Below, piece by piece: positions 22,962-36,959 of a stretch of DNA of 64,000 nt; the stretch's first letter is position 1; every line of letters begins with the position of its first letter. Position numbers and translations under genes: made by a program. This DNA is from Anisakis pegreffii. Its lineage: Eukaryota; Nematoda; Chromadorea; Rhabditida; Anisakidae. The notes under the pieces were generated by a model. It did not search any database and was not told the origin of the DNA. It saw only the letters and a list, made by a program, of their open reading frames with translations. The stretch covers positions 35,944 to 99,943 of the forward strand of contig JAPYMA010000714.1 of NCBI GenBank assembly GCA_035041965.1, in the 5' to 3' direction.

Positions 22962-25900
22962 ATGAACCACTCACAGCTGGCACTTCTGCTTCTTGCTCTT
23001 CTGTATCAGTTCGCTGAACCGAGATTACTTTTCTACCGCAGACGACCAATCCGGTATCCTTTTCCTAAATGCACTCTATTCCATTTAGAATATATGCCAT
23101 CTCTGTGAAATTAGTTGCGAGTCCTAGAAATTTATCGAGCGCTTTTTGAAAAATTCACGAAACGGTCATTCAAGAATGAGAACAAGATTCGAGTGTAACA
23201 CAAACGTTGTAATGTTGATCTCTATTTTGCAGAATGCAATTCTGCATCTCAATATGAATTATTTCCAGTGTCAGCCTCGGTTACCACTAATTCAAAACTG
23301 AGACTTCTTAATGACATCGCGCTTTTTACATAACTCTTTACTAAAACATTCTCATGTCGAAAGTTTTTGATAAGATTGTAAACATGAAGTCACAAGGTTT
23401 TCTCTTACTAAATATTGCCTCACCGAAATGCGAAATTGTATTCCATTCATCATTTTTGCCTACAATGAGAGGAACAAATTTCCTGATTTTGAAATGATGT
23501 CAGCAAGCAAATATTTGACCACTTCTAAGTTGCATTCATGAAATTGCGTTTTGTAGACTGATCGCACCTGATACTCTGTTCTGTTTTCTAGGATCAACGC
23601 TGAACCGGAAGATGAAAGCGAGAATCATCCACGAATATGGGCACTGCTCGTCGCTGGATCAAATGAATGGTACAATTATCGACATCAGGTGTGTTCTTAC
23701 CTTCTATTAATATTGCTGTGAACTTCTTTATTGCTTGTTGCTCATCAACTCATAACGACGGTGTTCATTAAAGCTACTGCTTATTTTCCATCAATTCTGA
23801 ATGAAAATTGCTCAGAGTTGGCGATTGATTGTTATTATTAACATTCTTTTGCAATATTATCACATTTTTAATTATTGACTGCTGATAGAAAAGTAATTCA
23901 GGCTGATGTTTGTCATGCATATCATATATTGAGACATCATGGCATACCTGAGGAACATATTATAACGATGATGTATGATGATATTGCAAATAGTGAAAAG
24001 TAAGTACTTTCTGATCAGTGATTCTTATCAACAAGTTATAGATCGCTCATGTGAACGGTTACTTCATGCTGTTCATCGATTGATTGAATGTATCGATGAT
24101 CACTTCATATGCTATCATGTTCACTGCTATGTCCTGTTAACGATCATGTGACAATAACTCAAAGATTATTACGGTCCACTGAAATCTTTTACAGTTATTA
24201 AATCGTATTAACTGATGACATTCACGTGAATGGCCATAGCAGTTTATTTTCACATACTCTCATCAATGATGTTTGAACCACTTTCAGCAATCCATATCCT
24301 GGTAAACTCTTCAACAGACCGCATGGACCCGATGTTTATCATGGAGTCAAGATCGACTATAGAGAGAAAGACGTGACGCCAAGCAACTTCCTTGCGATCT
24401 TACAAGGGAATTCATCCGCCGTTAAAGGTGGCAATGGTCGAGTGATCAAGAGTAATGCACACGATCACATATTCGTTTACTTCACGGATCATGGATCTAC
24501 TGGATCAGTTGCTTTCCCATATGACATTTTAAGTGCTTGCTCTGGATTGATTTTAGCATGAACGCATTTTTTAGCCATCTATATGGCACTGAAACAAATA
24601 TAAATGAGAACAACCAGATTTTCGACGAAAAGTTGCATTCACTGATAATGTTGCGAATAACGTCATTATTTCCATTCCATTCAAATGAAAAATCAGTCAT
24701 TCGATTACCACATCGTTTTGTTCATTAACTGTGATGAAAGGGCTTGTTTCGAATGTTTCACTCGTGTTTCGTGACAGTCCTTTGGAAACTTCCGTTTGAA
24801 ATAATCATCCAGTGAAGATGCAAATAACTTTGCAATGTATTGTGGATCCTCATAAATTTCAGTTGACCGCTCAAGATATGAATGTGGCATTGAAGAAGAT
24901 GTATCAGCGAAGACACTTCAACCAGCTGGTCTTCTACTTGGAAGCATGCGAAAGTGGTTCAATGTTCCAAAAAATTCTCCCGAAAAATATCAGCGGTGCG
25001 CATGAACTCATCTCGTTGTCAGCAATCAAGCAATTTTTTCACGAACTGTTTATTCATATCTACAAATATCTTATTATTGATTCATATAACTGCTATAAGT
25101 TTTCGTAGTTTTAGTGTATGCGATAACGGCAGCTAACAGCCACGAAAGTTCATGGGGCTTTTATTGTGATAACGATATGGGTCTTCCTTGTATGGGTGAT
25201 CTTTTTTCGATCAACTGGATGGAGGATTCGGATGCAGTAAGTCTCACTGAATGATATTCGACTGCTTACAGGAATTTCCAGTGAAATGGTGATATAAAGT
25301 CAGAATGTTCTAGGATCATGATTAGTTTCGGACAGGTCCTGAGAGTACATCTGAACATCATTCGATGTTTACTCGTTTAAATTGATAACTTTTTTGAAAT
25401 CCCTTTCACTTGTCAAGGTCGAGCGACGTTTCCTTCGTTGCATGATTTTGCATTGAGTAATTACGCTTCTCAAACGATATCATCTACAAAATTCCAGGAA
25501 CAACTGAACAAGGAGACTCTTAAAAGACAGTATGAGATTGTCAAAGGAAAAACCAATATGAGTCATGTGATGCATTACGGCGACCTTTCGATCGCTAACG
25601 AATTCGTTGCCGATTTCCAAGGATGGAAGAAGGGACCTGAACAATTCGTACCCGATTATGAGGTCAATTAAGAGCTTTGTTCATCTAAAAGAACAATTTG
25701 CAGATGTCCATAGGTTTTAGAATTCAAAAAAAAAAATACTTACTGGCAGCGAACATCCCTTGATTACTTCCAGTCGAAGACTGGGGTGTTAACTGAACTA
25801 ACGAGAATCTGAAACACTTGAATCAATGTCTACATTAATCAACGTCATCAGTTGGAAGTTAGCGTTAACGTTAACGTAAAAATTTCGTAGAACATATTGA

Positions 25901-27091
25901 TGAAACCCAGGTGAAGATTCAAATGTGCTTCTTTCAGAAAAATGAGGGAGGCGCATGGCCATCGCGTGATATTCCACTGTTGATGCTTGAAAAACAGTAT
26001 CAAGAGGAGGATGGCATGCATCAGAAGTTCGAAATAAGACGGCAGATTCGTAAACTTGAGCGTGTACGTTTCTTATCGCTTTGTTAATCATGAAAAACGA
26101 GCGATGAACCTTAAAGAATTGATCATTTAACTGCTTTTATCGTGGAACCGTCTTAAGTAATCAAAATTTAAAGTCAGTGTTTATCAATCCAGTGAAGGTA
26201 TTTGTTTCAAATTTGCTAAAGATACCCGTGATTAAGACTGAAGCTGAAATTCAAGATGAAATACGGTGAATGATGTTCAGTAAACATGAATAAGGAGTGG
26301 TTTATCTTTGATATATGACTTCAAAAATTTGAAGTTCAAATATATCAGTGGATTCCGTGTAATGGTTGTATTGGATTAATGGATTAGATTTGAATCGGAT
26401 AAATCAACAATGCGTATCTGAATATGGAGACAATTTCAGAAGCGTGAATATTTGCACAACTTCATGAAGAAGTTGGTGGAGAGGATCATTCATGATCCAG
26501 TGCAACAACGACGAATCCTGAACGTTCATCCTGAAACGATAAATGACTTTGAGTGCCACGATAAATTGCTGAAAGCATTTCATAAGATTTGCTTCAACCT
26601 CGCGAAAGTAAGTTCGCTTGAGGAGAACAATTTGCTTTTGTTAACAAGTTCTGAGGCAGATTCAACGTAACAGTTGTATCTGTTGAAAATATTAAAACGT
26701 TTCAAAACAAAACGTCATAAAAAGCAACTGTTATATATTATTGAGGAAGTGTAACGAAAAGTACTTCGACACAACCGACAAAAAACCAGTTATCATCCAA
26801 CAGATTTTATTCATTTAGTCAATAACTGATCTGAGATCGACTCATCAAAAATAACGAATTAGATTGAGGACGTAGAAGTGCACCACTTTCTAGTGCAACC
26901 AGATCATTGCTCAGAATAAGTTATGAATGAAACAATTCCGTAATGAAAACAGTCGGATATTTCAGAATCCATACGCACTCAAGTATTCATTTGTTTTCGC
27001 GAATATATGCGACGAAAACATCGATACAAATTTGATCATTGATAAGATGGAACGTCGTTGTGAAGATATCAGAATCAGCGGTATATTGTAA
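22962..27091 (+). CDS. LGMN: Legumain (C13) copy 2, with a broken splice donor
   Basis: Ten exons parallel copy 1 in phase and nearly in length: 22962-23053, 23592-23688, 23902-23999, 24288-24528, 24863-24995, 25115-25236, 25498-25662, 25938-26063, 26440-26607, 26966-27091, again 455 residues. A leucine-rich signal peptide ([14 protein letters not shown]) is followed by an Arg cluster. His164 (FTDHGSTG) and Cys205 (EACESGSM, the canonical form) are present, as are Arg of NYRHQ, the pocket Glu and Asp, and four prodomain cysteines. The flaw: the base after exon 4 is T, so the donor reads TTAAGT where GTAAGT is expected. Retaining intron 4 adds ten residues and a stop, removing the nucleophile. 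A nearby GT at 24532 with a later AG could rescue a slightly shortened protein. The other exons show no lesion, so the gene is either newly damaged or misread. Confidence 0.85.
24529..24534 (+). other. Mutated 5' splice site of legumain copy 2 intron 4
   Basis: TTAAGT stands exactly where the paralogue has its donor after a 241-base exon 4. A single G-to-T change at the first intron base would convert GTAAGT to this. The reading frame requires the junction here, because the next exon begins in phase 0 at 24863. Confidence 0.7.
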
Positions 27092-28155
27092 GTGAATATT
27101 CACTGACGAAGTCATTCCCGCAAATGAGCACGTCCGATTCCTTGTAATGATACTGCACTATGTTTGAAATATCTAATAATTGCTCTCTTCAATATTACAC
27201 ATTGCAGTGCGTTTTTTTAACATATAACGAATTGTACTCTATACTACCGAACAGTTATTTTCATAGTTTTCTTGGATAATGCAATGAAATTTGTTACGTT
27301 CGAATTTTTATTGAAAATTTCAATTTGAGTCGCTACTTTATTCGATTCCTTGGTAAGACGTTTTGTTCGAAATATGTTTTTGAGTATCCTTTTTAATTGC
27401 CAATAAAATTGATGGAATAGGGATTGATCGAACATAATGTTTACCCAAAGTGTAAGAAATGACATGTTAAGCTTATATACATAAAAATGAACAAATAACG
27501 AACATCGAAATATTGACAATGCGAAACGAGATAAAGTGAAAAAAGACATGTCGAAAATCATCAAAAACATGAACACTCGCAGTGCTGTGAACACAGCCAG
27601 ACAACTACTGATATGTCTGATCATTTCACTTGAACAGCATATCGAAAAGTTGAAATCAACGAAATATTACGAGATCAACTCAAACCTTCCAAATTACCAC
27701 AATGTCTTAAACGCAAGCCCAACTTTTGCGGAATTCTGAGGACTTCACATTCAACAAGGGCATTTAATCAACAGTAAAAATGAAAGTTGTTGTAGCATTT
27801 TGTGAAAATCCTTTTGTCTATTCTCCTTCATTTACAACCACCCCATTATTTTCTCGCTGAGTTTCTACACTTAAGATTTCGAAGAATTGAATCAGGCAAG
27901 AGTTATTTCTCGCCTCATGACCATTTTAATGTCATTCCACGAATATTACAACGATTAGAACGGGTAAACTTTTTAAATTCAATGAAGTCAATATGACAGG
28001 AAGCGAAACTGATTGGTTGAAGATATTGAAGTTTAAAAATCACACTCAATCGATAGGCTACTATTGATACGTGAGGTATTCACTGATTGACGTGTTCGAT
28101 TCATTACATATTGTTTGCATCACCGATAGGCTCTTCTTATCAGTGACTTTTATCA
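27092..28155. other. Intergenic between convergent legumain and primase genes
   Basis: It holds the 3' ends of two convergent genes. No canonical AATAAA close to either stop was noticed. The 126-codon minus-strand frame at 27244-27624 is rich in Phe, Ser and Lys from AT-rich sequence and has no recognisable domain. Confidence 0.4.
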
Positions 28156-31100
28156 TTAGTCTTCAAGATCGATTAGGTCGCTGTCGTCGACATCCATCGA
28201 TTCTTGAATGCTAGATGTGTTCATATCGTTAAGTGTACGATGGCTGTCATGACTTATTGATACCTCATGAACGGGAACTGTTTCTCTGCAAGTGCAATCG
28301 TACAGAACCATCCTAATAAAGATATTCAATTTAAGCAATAAGATTGTTTATGCTGAACAATCAATGCACTGTAAGGTATTATCGGTGATATTTGTAAACA
28401 GTAGAACATAAGCACTTCGTAAGTTAGCAATTAGAATGCAGTTCAAAGCACCAACATCGGATCGTCACGATGACGGTAATACTACTGAGGATATTAGGTT
28501 CTCATCAGTAACTTTTATCGTGATAAATCAAAAAATAACAGTAACAAAAAGTGCAGAGCCAACCTGCTTCTAGTTCCATCATAAATCTGTCGTGACAATT
28601 CAAAATACTCATTCGGATGTGCAATATTACTTCCAAGTGAGCCTTCACTCATTTTGTGCGTATACTCGAAATATCTTGTACACGCACGTTCATAGCTTTT
28701 CTCTTTCGTCAGCGATAAAATCTTCAACATTAAACTCAGACTTCATTATCACTGTCAGATTTATTTCTTCTCTTAGTATTATCAGCATGATTATTTTCAT
28801 TACAGTCATTTGCTAAAGTGCCACTTATTATTATTATCACTATCACTGACACTTTTTTATTAGTAGTAACCAGATATCGCTAAAGTAAATTAGCTTTGAA
28901 GGCGATAACTCATTGGATAACACCAATTTATAACAATGCGACAAATTTGATTTGTTCTTTAGTTCCAGTACAGAGTTGTCATTCATGTGACACTGACAAA
29001 CGATGAAATTTATCAACTTCGAATGAAAATGAAAGAAAAGTAAGCAGTATGAAATAAAAAGGAAACACACAGCTGTGATTTGCTGATTTGAAAGACCAAT
29101 GTTTTGCAACTTTCGTGTGAGTTCTAAATCATCGTTGTGTCTAAAAGGACATCCTGAAATTGTGAAGTACAGAGAGGTTAATAAAATCTGTACTTAGAAG
29201 TGTTAGTTTTGCCTACAATTATTCAAAAAATACTAGAATGTTTCTAACCGTGACATTGTTGGCCGGTCGGCGCATCACCAAGTATAATTTTAGCACACGA
29301 ATAAGCTTTATAGTCACGACGACTGCCCTCTTTGCCGTAATTATGTCGAATATTATAGGCATACTGCTTATCGAACTGAACGAATTATTCAATTTTTTTT
29401 TGAAATCTCAAAAGTGCAATTTTTGAACAGACACACTTCCATTAACACTTCTCATCATGAACTAGACATCACTGATTTGAACCTGGATTTCGAATGGAAT
29501 CTCATCAAAGTCAAAACCTTATCGCTGTCGACTTTCTTGGTGAATTCAGCACGGAAGAACGCCAACGCATCCTCGAGAGTCATTCCGATGGCTTTCAAGA
29601 AGAGACCGTATTGCATTCGAGCTGAATGCATCAAATGGTGATCAACACGCAACCGAGTATGAATCTGTCGCATACACAGTGGAAATGATTTCGTCGATAA
29701 CTGAAATGCTTCGTTTTCGTTAACCCGAATTTATAACCGTTAATTTTAGTTCTTTCTATGATCAGCTTTCTTAGAATGGTATCATTTTCAGACGCATAGT
29801 CCGTTTTATTTGTAGGAAAATACAGGTGTGAAAGATTTCGTTAATGAAATCCATATGAACGAACATGAAAGAAAGGCGAAAAAATCGGTGTGCTCGCCAA
29901 AGAAAACTCGATAATGAACGATTCACGCGTATCAATGAGGTAAATAAATGAGTGGAACGAAGCGAAAACAATGGAAAAATCAAAAGTTAAAAGTAAGAAA
30001 TATCCACCTCATCAACCATATCACCGGTGATACGCTTAGCATCTTTTCCGTCATATTCCTTGCCCACATAAGATCTTTCAGAGATATTTTTCAGTAACGG
30101 TAACAAACGATCGCCTTCATCAAGAAAATGAAAATAGCTACGAGCGCGCTGAAATAGGTCATATTTAGTTGTATTGGTAAAAACACTGTTCAACAGTTTT
30201 TCATATTTCGTAGGAACAAGATGTATCTAAAGTAATCGAAAGAGGTTTCTACCGAAATTTCACACAATTTCGTCAAAGAAACATTCAGTTCAACGTTAAG
30301 AGCATTTTGTCGGAATCTTATTTCCTTTGACACATTCAATGAAAACTCGACAACTAGCTGATTGCAACTTGGTATTGAAATATTATGACTGCTAATATCT
30401 TGAAATTAACACAAAAGGTTCCTAAAAGTTTTCAGAATGAAATGGATAAAGTGTGATGAAACCAACCGCCATTGACGCGGACATATTAATACGAAGTTTA
30501 GCGATAATGATCGCTAAAACATCATCGTTCGGCAAATAAACGTAACCGTCCTGCACAAAAACGTCCCTTTTACGGATCCATTCCACTGCGTGAATGAAAC
30601 GAACCTTCCAGATTACTTGATTTCTATCCTTCAACAGAATGTGTCCAATCAGTAAAGCAAGGAACACGCTTATATGCGGTAATCTGTTCAAATCATATCA
30701 ACGATTGAAGATAACTCAACCCGATACATGTTATCTAACGAAGTATAAAATAATCTGGCAGATTTATAATATTAAACGTTATATTATAAAATTGGCACGA
30801 AATAGTAAAATATGGCAAACTTTCAGACATCTTACGAAAAACTAAAAAAATTGAGGAAGAATACTCAGTTCAAAAAAGATTCAATAGTTTAGAGTTGTTA
30901 ACACTGCAGGTAAATAGATAATGAAAATCACTTTTTCAAAGGATCGCTTCAGCGGCAATCCACCTGCTGCTATCATTTTCTCAACTAAATCTCCACCGTC
31001 GGTCGCTTTCGCAATTTTTTTGTTCAGTTCGCTTCGTTCACTCGACGACAGAACATTCATATCAAAACGATTGACGCTCATGAAATGTGTTATATTTGAG

Positions 31101-32117
31101 GCATCTTTGCATTCCTGAAACCATTGATAATCAAAAGGGATCATTTATATGCTAACCTAAGGAGATACAAGCTGACACTGATTTATAAAGAAGAAATTTC
31201 ACGCTGTTTCATGGCTGGCAATAGATTTTGTTAATCGAAAAACGCTTCACTGATTAATTCGAATCATTTATGCTTCGGCGGAAATTCACGTAATGAATGA
31301 ATTAAAAAACATTATCTTGGTTCAAGTGACAAGCTTTTTTGAACTTGAATAGCTGCAAAACATTATTTAAATCACGTGAACCAAGAATCAAAGGATATCT
31401 TACCATATGGAAACGACATTTGAAGAAGGCAATCTCACGTTGAATCAACCATTTCGTCTGTTCAGGTGTCTTACAAAATGCCAACCGCAATATAAAATGT
31501 GATATCAAATCCTCACGTCTAGCTTCAGCCAACTTATCATCAGGACACATACCGCATGCAATTGGCATCAGTTTCAATAATTCCTAAACATCTCAAAAAC
31601 TATTACGGAAATAACATTATAACTGGACAAAACTACGGTGAAAAGAAGCAATGATATCGAATCTGATATTCAGTGACATTCGATGACGAATCAGAAATTT
31701 TACCTTCGAGAGTGCTTCACAAACTTTATCCAAATTGCCCGCAAAACGTTCCTGAAATTGTTCGAGCAATCGAAGAATTTTCAAACGATTCAAGGCCATT
31801 TCACCGAATTCTTTGATTGAAATATCATCGATCGGCGGCTCGTCGTACATTTGCAAGTTGACTTGTCGTGAAGCGGCATTCGTCTGAAATATGAAACGAA
31901 AATTCAGAAAGAATGCTGAAAATTGAGAAGATGAAAATTTTCTGGCTCATATCATATGGAAAGAGATTTGTAATTTAGCACTGTGATTGAAAAGTTCAGA
32001 GTTTATGACGGGAGAAAACTATTCGAGCAGGAAAAAGCAGTCAACCTTGTTTCCTGTAACGCGAGCACCACTCAAAAGTGATTTACGGATAGCGCGAGAG
32101 CTTTGTTTGAACTCCAT
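28156..32117 (-). CDS. PRIM2: DNA primase large subunit
   Basis: Eleven minus-strand exons: 32117-32046, 31883-31704, 31583-31404, 31114-30932, 30604-30467, 30148-30008, 29700-29518, 29375-29249, 29153-29071, 28721-28564, 28312-28156, giving 533 residues. With the catalytic small subunit and DNA polymerase alpha it makes RNA primers in the nucleus. The N-terminal half carries the family stretch [16 protein letters not shown]. The C-terminal domain is unmistakable ([32 protein letters not shown]). Its 4Fe-4S ligands are Cys307, Cys386, Cys403 and Cys443, spaced 79, 17 and 40 against 80, 17 and 40 in human. The tail is acidic. A TTTTCAG acceptor 7 bases upstream of the ATG suggests spliced-leader addition. 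Two acceptors (before exons 5 and 10) end in AAG without a T-run but are fixed by phase and homology. Confidence 0.93.
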
Positions 32118-32131
32118 TCTTTGCTGAAAAG
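32118..32131 (-). promoter_or_regulatory. Probable spliced-leader acceptor of primase gene
   Basis: On the minus strand GCTTTTCAG is followed by CAAAGA and the ATG at 32117. The AG is at 32125-32124. No exon precedes it that I can see, so trans-splicing of a leader is the simplest reading. An unseen 5' UTR exon is the alternative. Confidence 0.5.
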
Positions 32132-35100
32132 CTGAACTTCACCTTATGACCATCAAAAGATTAACACATCAATCACACTTCAGACTTCACAAGGTTTCAG
32201 TACTATCTAAATTTCGTACAATAGAAAAAATTGTATTTTTAACCATTATAATTATAAGAAAGGAAAATCTCAAAATCGATTCGGAGAGAGTTTTGGAGCA
32301 TACGATTTCATTTCTCGGAGAAGTATGGATTCCCTGGAATTCCGAAAACCAATGTGAAAAAAAAAGATAAAAATAAGGGACAAAACCGGAAATTTTTATT
32401 CGCCAAACTAGAATTTCGAGATATTTTTTTCAAACCATTCAAAATTTCGCGCTATTCGTACTCAATAAATTTCATTGAACATTTCAAATGCTGGTCCAAT
32501 GTGAACCAGCGGAATAGTAATACATCGGATTGCTGACGGTTAATATTTGCACATTTCATGGACAACTCTTCCATTGGTGAGAAGAAATTCGGCAAATAAT
32601 AAAGGGCAGAATTTCGGCAATGAGATAGAATAAATGTTCGGTGGGCGTTAATTGTTTCCACAAAAGAGTTTAGTAATCAAGAGTTTACCTACGACTGTGA
32701 CTTCGGTACACATTGGAAATTGATACATCGCCGATTCGATTTCCTTTTGTGGGCAAAGTTTTGCTGGGACTGGAAGGATGTACTAGGGTCACTCATGTTA
32801 TTGAACTTCAACTGTTTTATTCATGAGTTTAAACATGGAATTAGAATAATAATGAGAGTGGCATTTCAATGGAGTTTATAACAATGGATAGCTTGAATAA
32901 TTCTGCCAAGCAGTCCTAAATACAAATGATCAGAAGAAATTAGACCAAACAACTGTACATGATTACCATGGATTTTATGATTTATGTACATGATTTTATG
33001 TACATGATTATCATGGATTTTATGTATTACCAACGAAGAACTTCAAAAACGAAACTGATATGCGAGTGTTTGCGGTCCAATTTCACAGCGAGACGTTTTT
33101 CAGCTTTTAAGAGATTTTCTTCTAGTAAGCGTATTTGTATCAGTCATATTGAAGTGTTGAAACACCCGAAGAAAGCAAAAAATTTGGTACATTCATATGC
33201 AACAAAATGTCACTGTTATTAATGAGATTTAATGTCAGTTATCAATATCCAGTGAATAATTACCGTTCGTTTTCCGCGAGAATGTTGGCACATTTAGTGC
33301 CATGACATATAGTCTAGTCTCAGAAATGATGAGATTGCCTTAAATTAATGAGAATTTCCCAGAATTTGGTATAATCAATCCATCTCAAACTCATTACATG
33401 CGTTCGAGCCATCATAAATCCTGCGATTGCTCAGAAGTAGCAGGTTTTGTTCCGTTTATTCAATGGAATGGAAACAATTGATACCAACAGAGAGCCTACT
33501 CAAGATCCCGATCGCATTACCTTATTTTCTATCAATATTGCCTGCATGAAACCATGTTGCGCTCTGACAGCGCATTGTGACTGTTATTCCTTATCGTTTC
33601 TTTATTGACAGGTTTCAGTTGGTATTGAAGTTTAGTTTCGAAAGAATATTCACCCAGAAACACTCTTGACTTAGTTGGATTGTGGATTTTTTGTGGTGGA
33701 TTCTTAGTTCTAAATCGATCTCGAAAACTATCGTTAGTAGCGAAACGGAATATAAATAAATATATTCTTTTCAAAAAAAACTTAACCGACAACGAGATTG
33801 TACAAACTTGAAATTGGTTATTTGATGGAGCAATCCATCCATCAGTTTTTTTGGGCCTTGATGAGTTGATTTCAGGTACACTCCCCGAGTTTGCTAATTG
33901 AGTCTTCTAGTTGAGTTATGAGAGAAGCCAAAGATTTTCCTGAAAAATATGAGTGGAAAGGAATTCGACATGGCATTTTCAAGCACTATGTTGATTTAAA
34001 TGAATAAGGGTTGAACATGTTGATCCTATCATTTAAAGTGATTCGCAATTCGAGGTGGACTGAAGAGAATGTTGATCTGGTCAGAATTGAGATCAAAACT
34101 GTTGATTAGCAACTCATCGGAATCGATGATTTGATACCATCACTTCGAATTAATCTCATGTTTGCTATCTCTTTCTGACGCTCAAATCCCTCTCCAGTAA
34201 CGACCCCATTGCCATTGAAAGCGCTGGATTTATAATATCACTGCACGTCGTCTTGTTTGGCTTCAATCACTCTCCATCCATTTCTTTAGTCATTTTTAAA
34301 ATTTCATCGGAAGGTTCGCTAAAAAAGCTTTCCTAATTTTTTCGTAGATTAGTTACGGACTCGCTTTTCATAATCACAATCGATTACTTTCTACTTTTTA
34401 AAGTAACTACTCTATTATTATATTCATTTTCTTTTCCAGAATACTTCTCTCACTTTTCAATGTTTTTCAGTGTTGTTCGCAAGTTGGAGCAACAGTTGAG
34501 ACGATCATGCATTCATTCGCTGTCGCATTCAATTCAGATCTGAGTGCTGAATAAAAGACAATAATGTTTTCAAATCGTAACGAATATTGTGTACACTTTC
34601 GGGCAACGAGAAGTTTTTTGAGCGGTATTGTTGGCGGCACAAAACGAAAATGTCACAATAAATAATCATCAATTAGCGTGAATCTAATCATCATCGTTAT
34701 CTATCACGTTTAATCAAATCATTTCATACTGCATGACTGAGCGAATGCATGAATGTTGCTGTTGTTTGATGTGTTCGTTCGTTTATTCATCGTTTACATT
34801 CAATAAATGTTTATTTCATACACAATATTCTATGCTTGCTTATAATTCCGTTAAGATGAACCACTCAAACAACCATCTGCAAGTTTTCAATTCATAATCT
34901 CATGAAGAATTTCTCGCTATCCGGTGATTACATCTGAATTCCGTCTCAATTCCATCGAGTTTTCAGCATATATTGCCCTATCACTGTCTTGTCTGCTAGT
35001 CAGAATGTTCAACTGGCTCAACATGTTTTATGTTTTCATAATCAGCATTTTCTATCAGTCATTCTATTTGGGAACATTTTGCCTTGAAGTGAACCTAACA

Positions 35101-36959
35101 GTTATTACTCTCTATAAGACAGTGCTGGAAGCGTAACAAGATAAGGAACTTTTGGGAATCTTTTAGTGCTGAGGCACTTTAATCCTCAATTTGTTTTGCA
35201 ACCGAACATTTCGGCATTTATCTGCATGTGGAGAACTGATTTTATGGTTGGGAAACAATGGCACTGCTAACTTGCTGTATAAGATTTTGATTGTTAAAGT
35301 TACACAGTGATCACTCAATTTCCCACATAAATTATTCGTGTCGATCAAAAACCCAACAGGAATGTGCAAAAACTGCTTGTGATTAATTGTTCATTGGATC
35401 GATTTAATCGAAAATTTTGTCTAATTGAGTAATTTCAATTATACGTTGTCAAATCATCAGCTTTTTATGATTTATGTGACGTTTCTTGTGGTAACCTTTC
35501 AGTTATTCCGTTAACTAAATTACTTACCATTAAAAAAACGTTGCTAAATTCAATAGAATCGCTCACAAAACGCGAAATAAATCATCGAGCGCTGTGAGGT
35601 TCTGGATGGTGATTTATTAACTGGAAAGCAGCTCCCTAGTATCACCACAAAACGAACTCGCAATCAGCAATGTCAAATTCGATAGAATGAATCAGAATGA
35701 AGTCGTGTTCGCGTTAAGCGAATGACATTCTTCATTAACTGCAGAAGAACAGAATAGTTTACGAACGAAAATTTTCTAACGATTGCCAAAGTAATTAATA
35801 ACTTGTTAGATATAACGTGAATAATGTTGCCAGTTAATTTGATTTGTTTCAGTTGTCATTTCAAATTATTGATGAAAGTGAACTGAACGAAAATCGGATT
35901 GACTAAAGCTATCATTTGTGTCCAGAAATCATTTTCCATCAGCAAAAATTGCCCTTTCCTTCGGAATTTTTTATTTTTCTTATTATAAATTATTGTGCTC
36001 TCATCATTGTCGATTCTCCCCAATGCGGGTGTCAATGCAACCAGAAGTTAATCAGATCAGATCCATCTTTAAGAATGAATGAATATTGTTGATAGTCTCC
36101 AAACTTCATATTTTCATCTCTGAATATTTCATTAATCAGCTCACCTCCTAATTCATAATGATCAAAGGATGACTGTTCTGCTGAACGGTAATCATTCTGT
36201 TTCCTCACAATCAGTTAAGTTGGGTCACTGGAGTTCGTAGAAAAAAATTATGGTATCATAGTAGACAACTGACAAGAAATTGGTTGCCAGAAGGTAGAGC
36301 TGAGAGGTTTACTATTGGTACGACATTACTGCATCACTAACAAGGTCATGTTCAGTTATCGGTAATTTGTGAGTGATATTCAACTGTCACATCAATTGTA
36401 CACTGCAATTGGATGGACCGACAAAATGTCGGTGCATCAGTAAATATCTGAATGTTACTTCGCATCCATCCACCTAATTTTTTGGCTCATTTTAACTTCA
36501 GTTTATCATTGCACTTTTCCACTCGTTACTAATTCAACTCTGCCTAAAAACTGTGATTTGTGAGCGGAATCGACTGAGATGAGGAAATTTCATGAACTTA
36601 AGTACCGAACAGCGGAAGTTAGACTTCGATTCAATTGAATAACAGTGGTTAAAATTCATGTGAAGCTAGATGATCCAATAATGAAACGAAATTCGAAATC
36701 AAAAAATTCCAAATCAAAATTTTTTGATAATGACAGTGATAACAGTATTGATAAATATGTCATGATATGATGATACTGATATTTATGAAAATTTTTCAAG
36801 TGTGATTCCACTAGAACATTTTTGCATAAAATATAGTGCACTGCTAAGCAGCGTGTAGCTTAGAAGTGAAACCTTTTGTTGAAGCGTACACAAATGCAGA
36901 GGAATAAGTTGATTTGATGGGTTCGAATGTGTCATAACGAAACGAACTGAACGAATGAT
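32132..36959. other. Gene-free stretch, part 1
   Basis: No exon with domain content or consistent splice signals was found on either strand. Contents noted: an imperfect tandem repeat at 32954-33026 and many copies of ATGAATGAA-like simple sequence. The open frames at 34924-35136 (+) and 35163-35369 (-) have no recognisable features. Confidence 0.35.
32954..33026 (+). repeat. Imperfect short tandem repeat
   Basis: TGTACATGATT followed by A/T-CATGGATTTTATG recurs about three times with partial units between. Confidence 0.6.

Noticed and set aside
27244..27624. 126-codon minus-strand frame, one of the longest single frames
   Set aside because: Composition is that of translated AT-rich DNA; it has no domain and lies between two convergent genes where 3' UTRs are expected.
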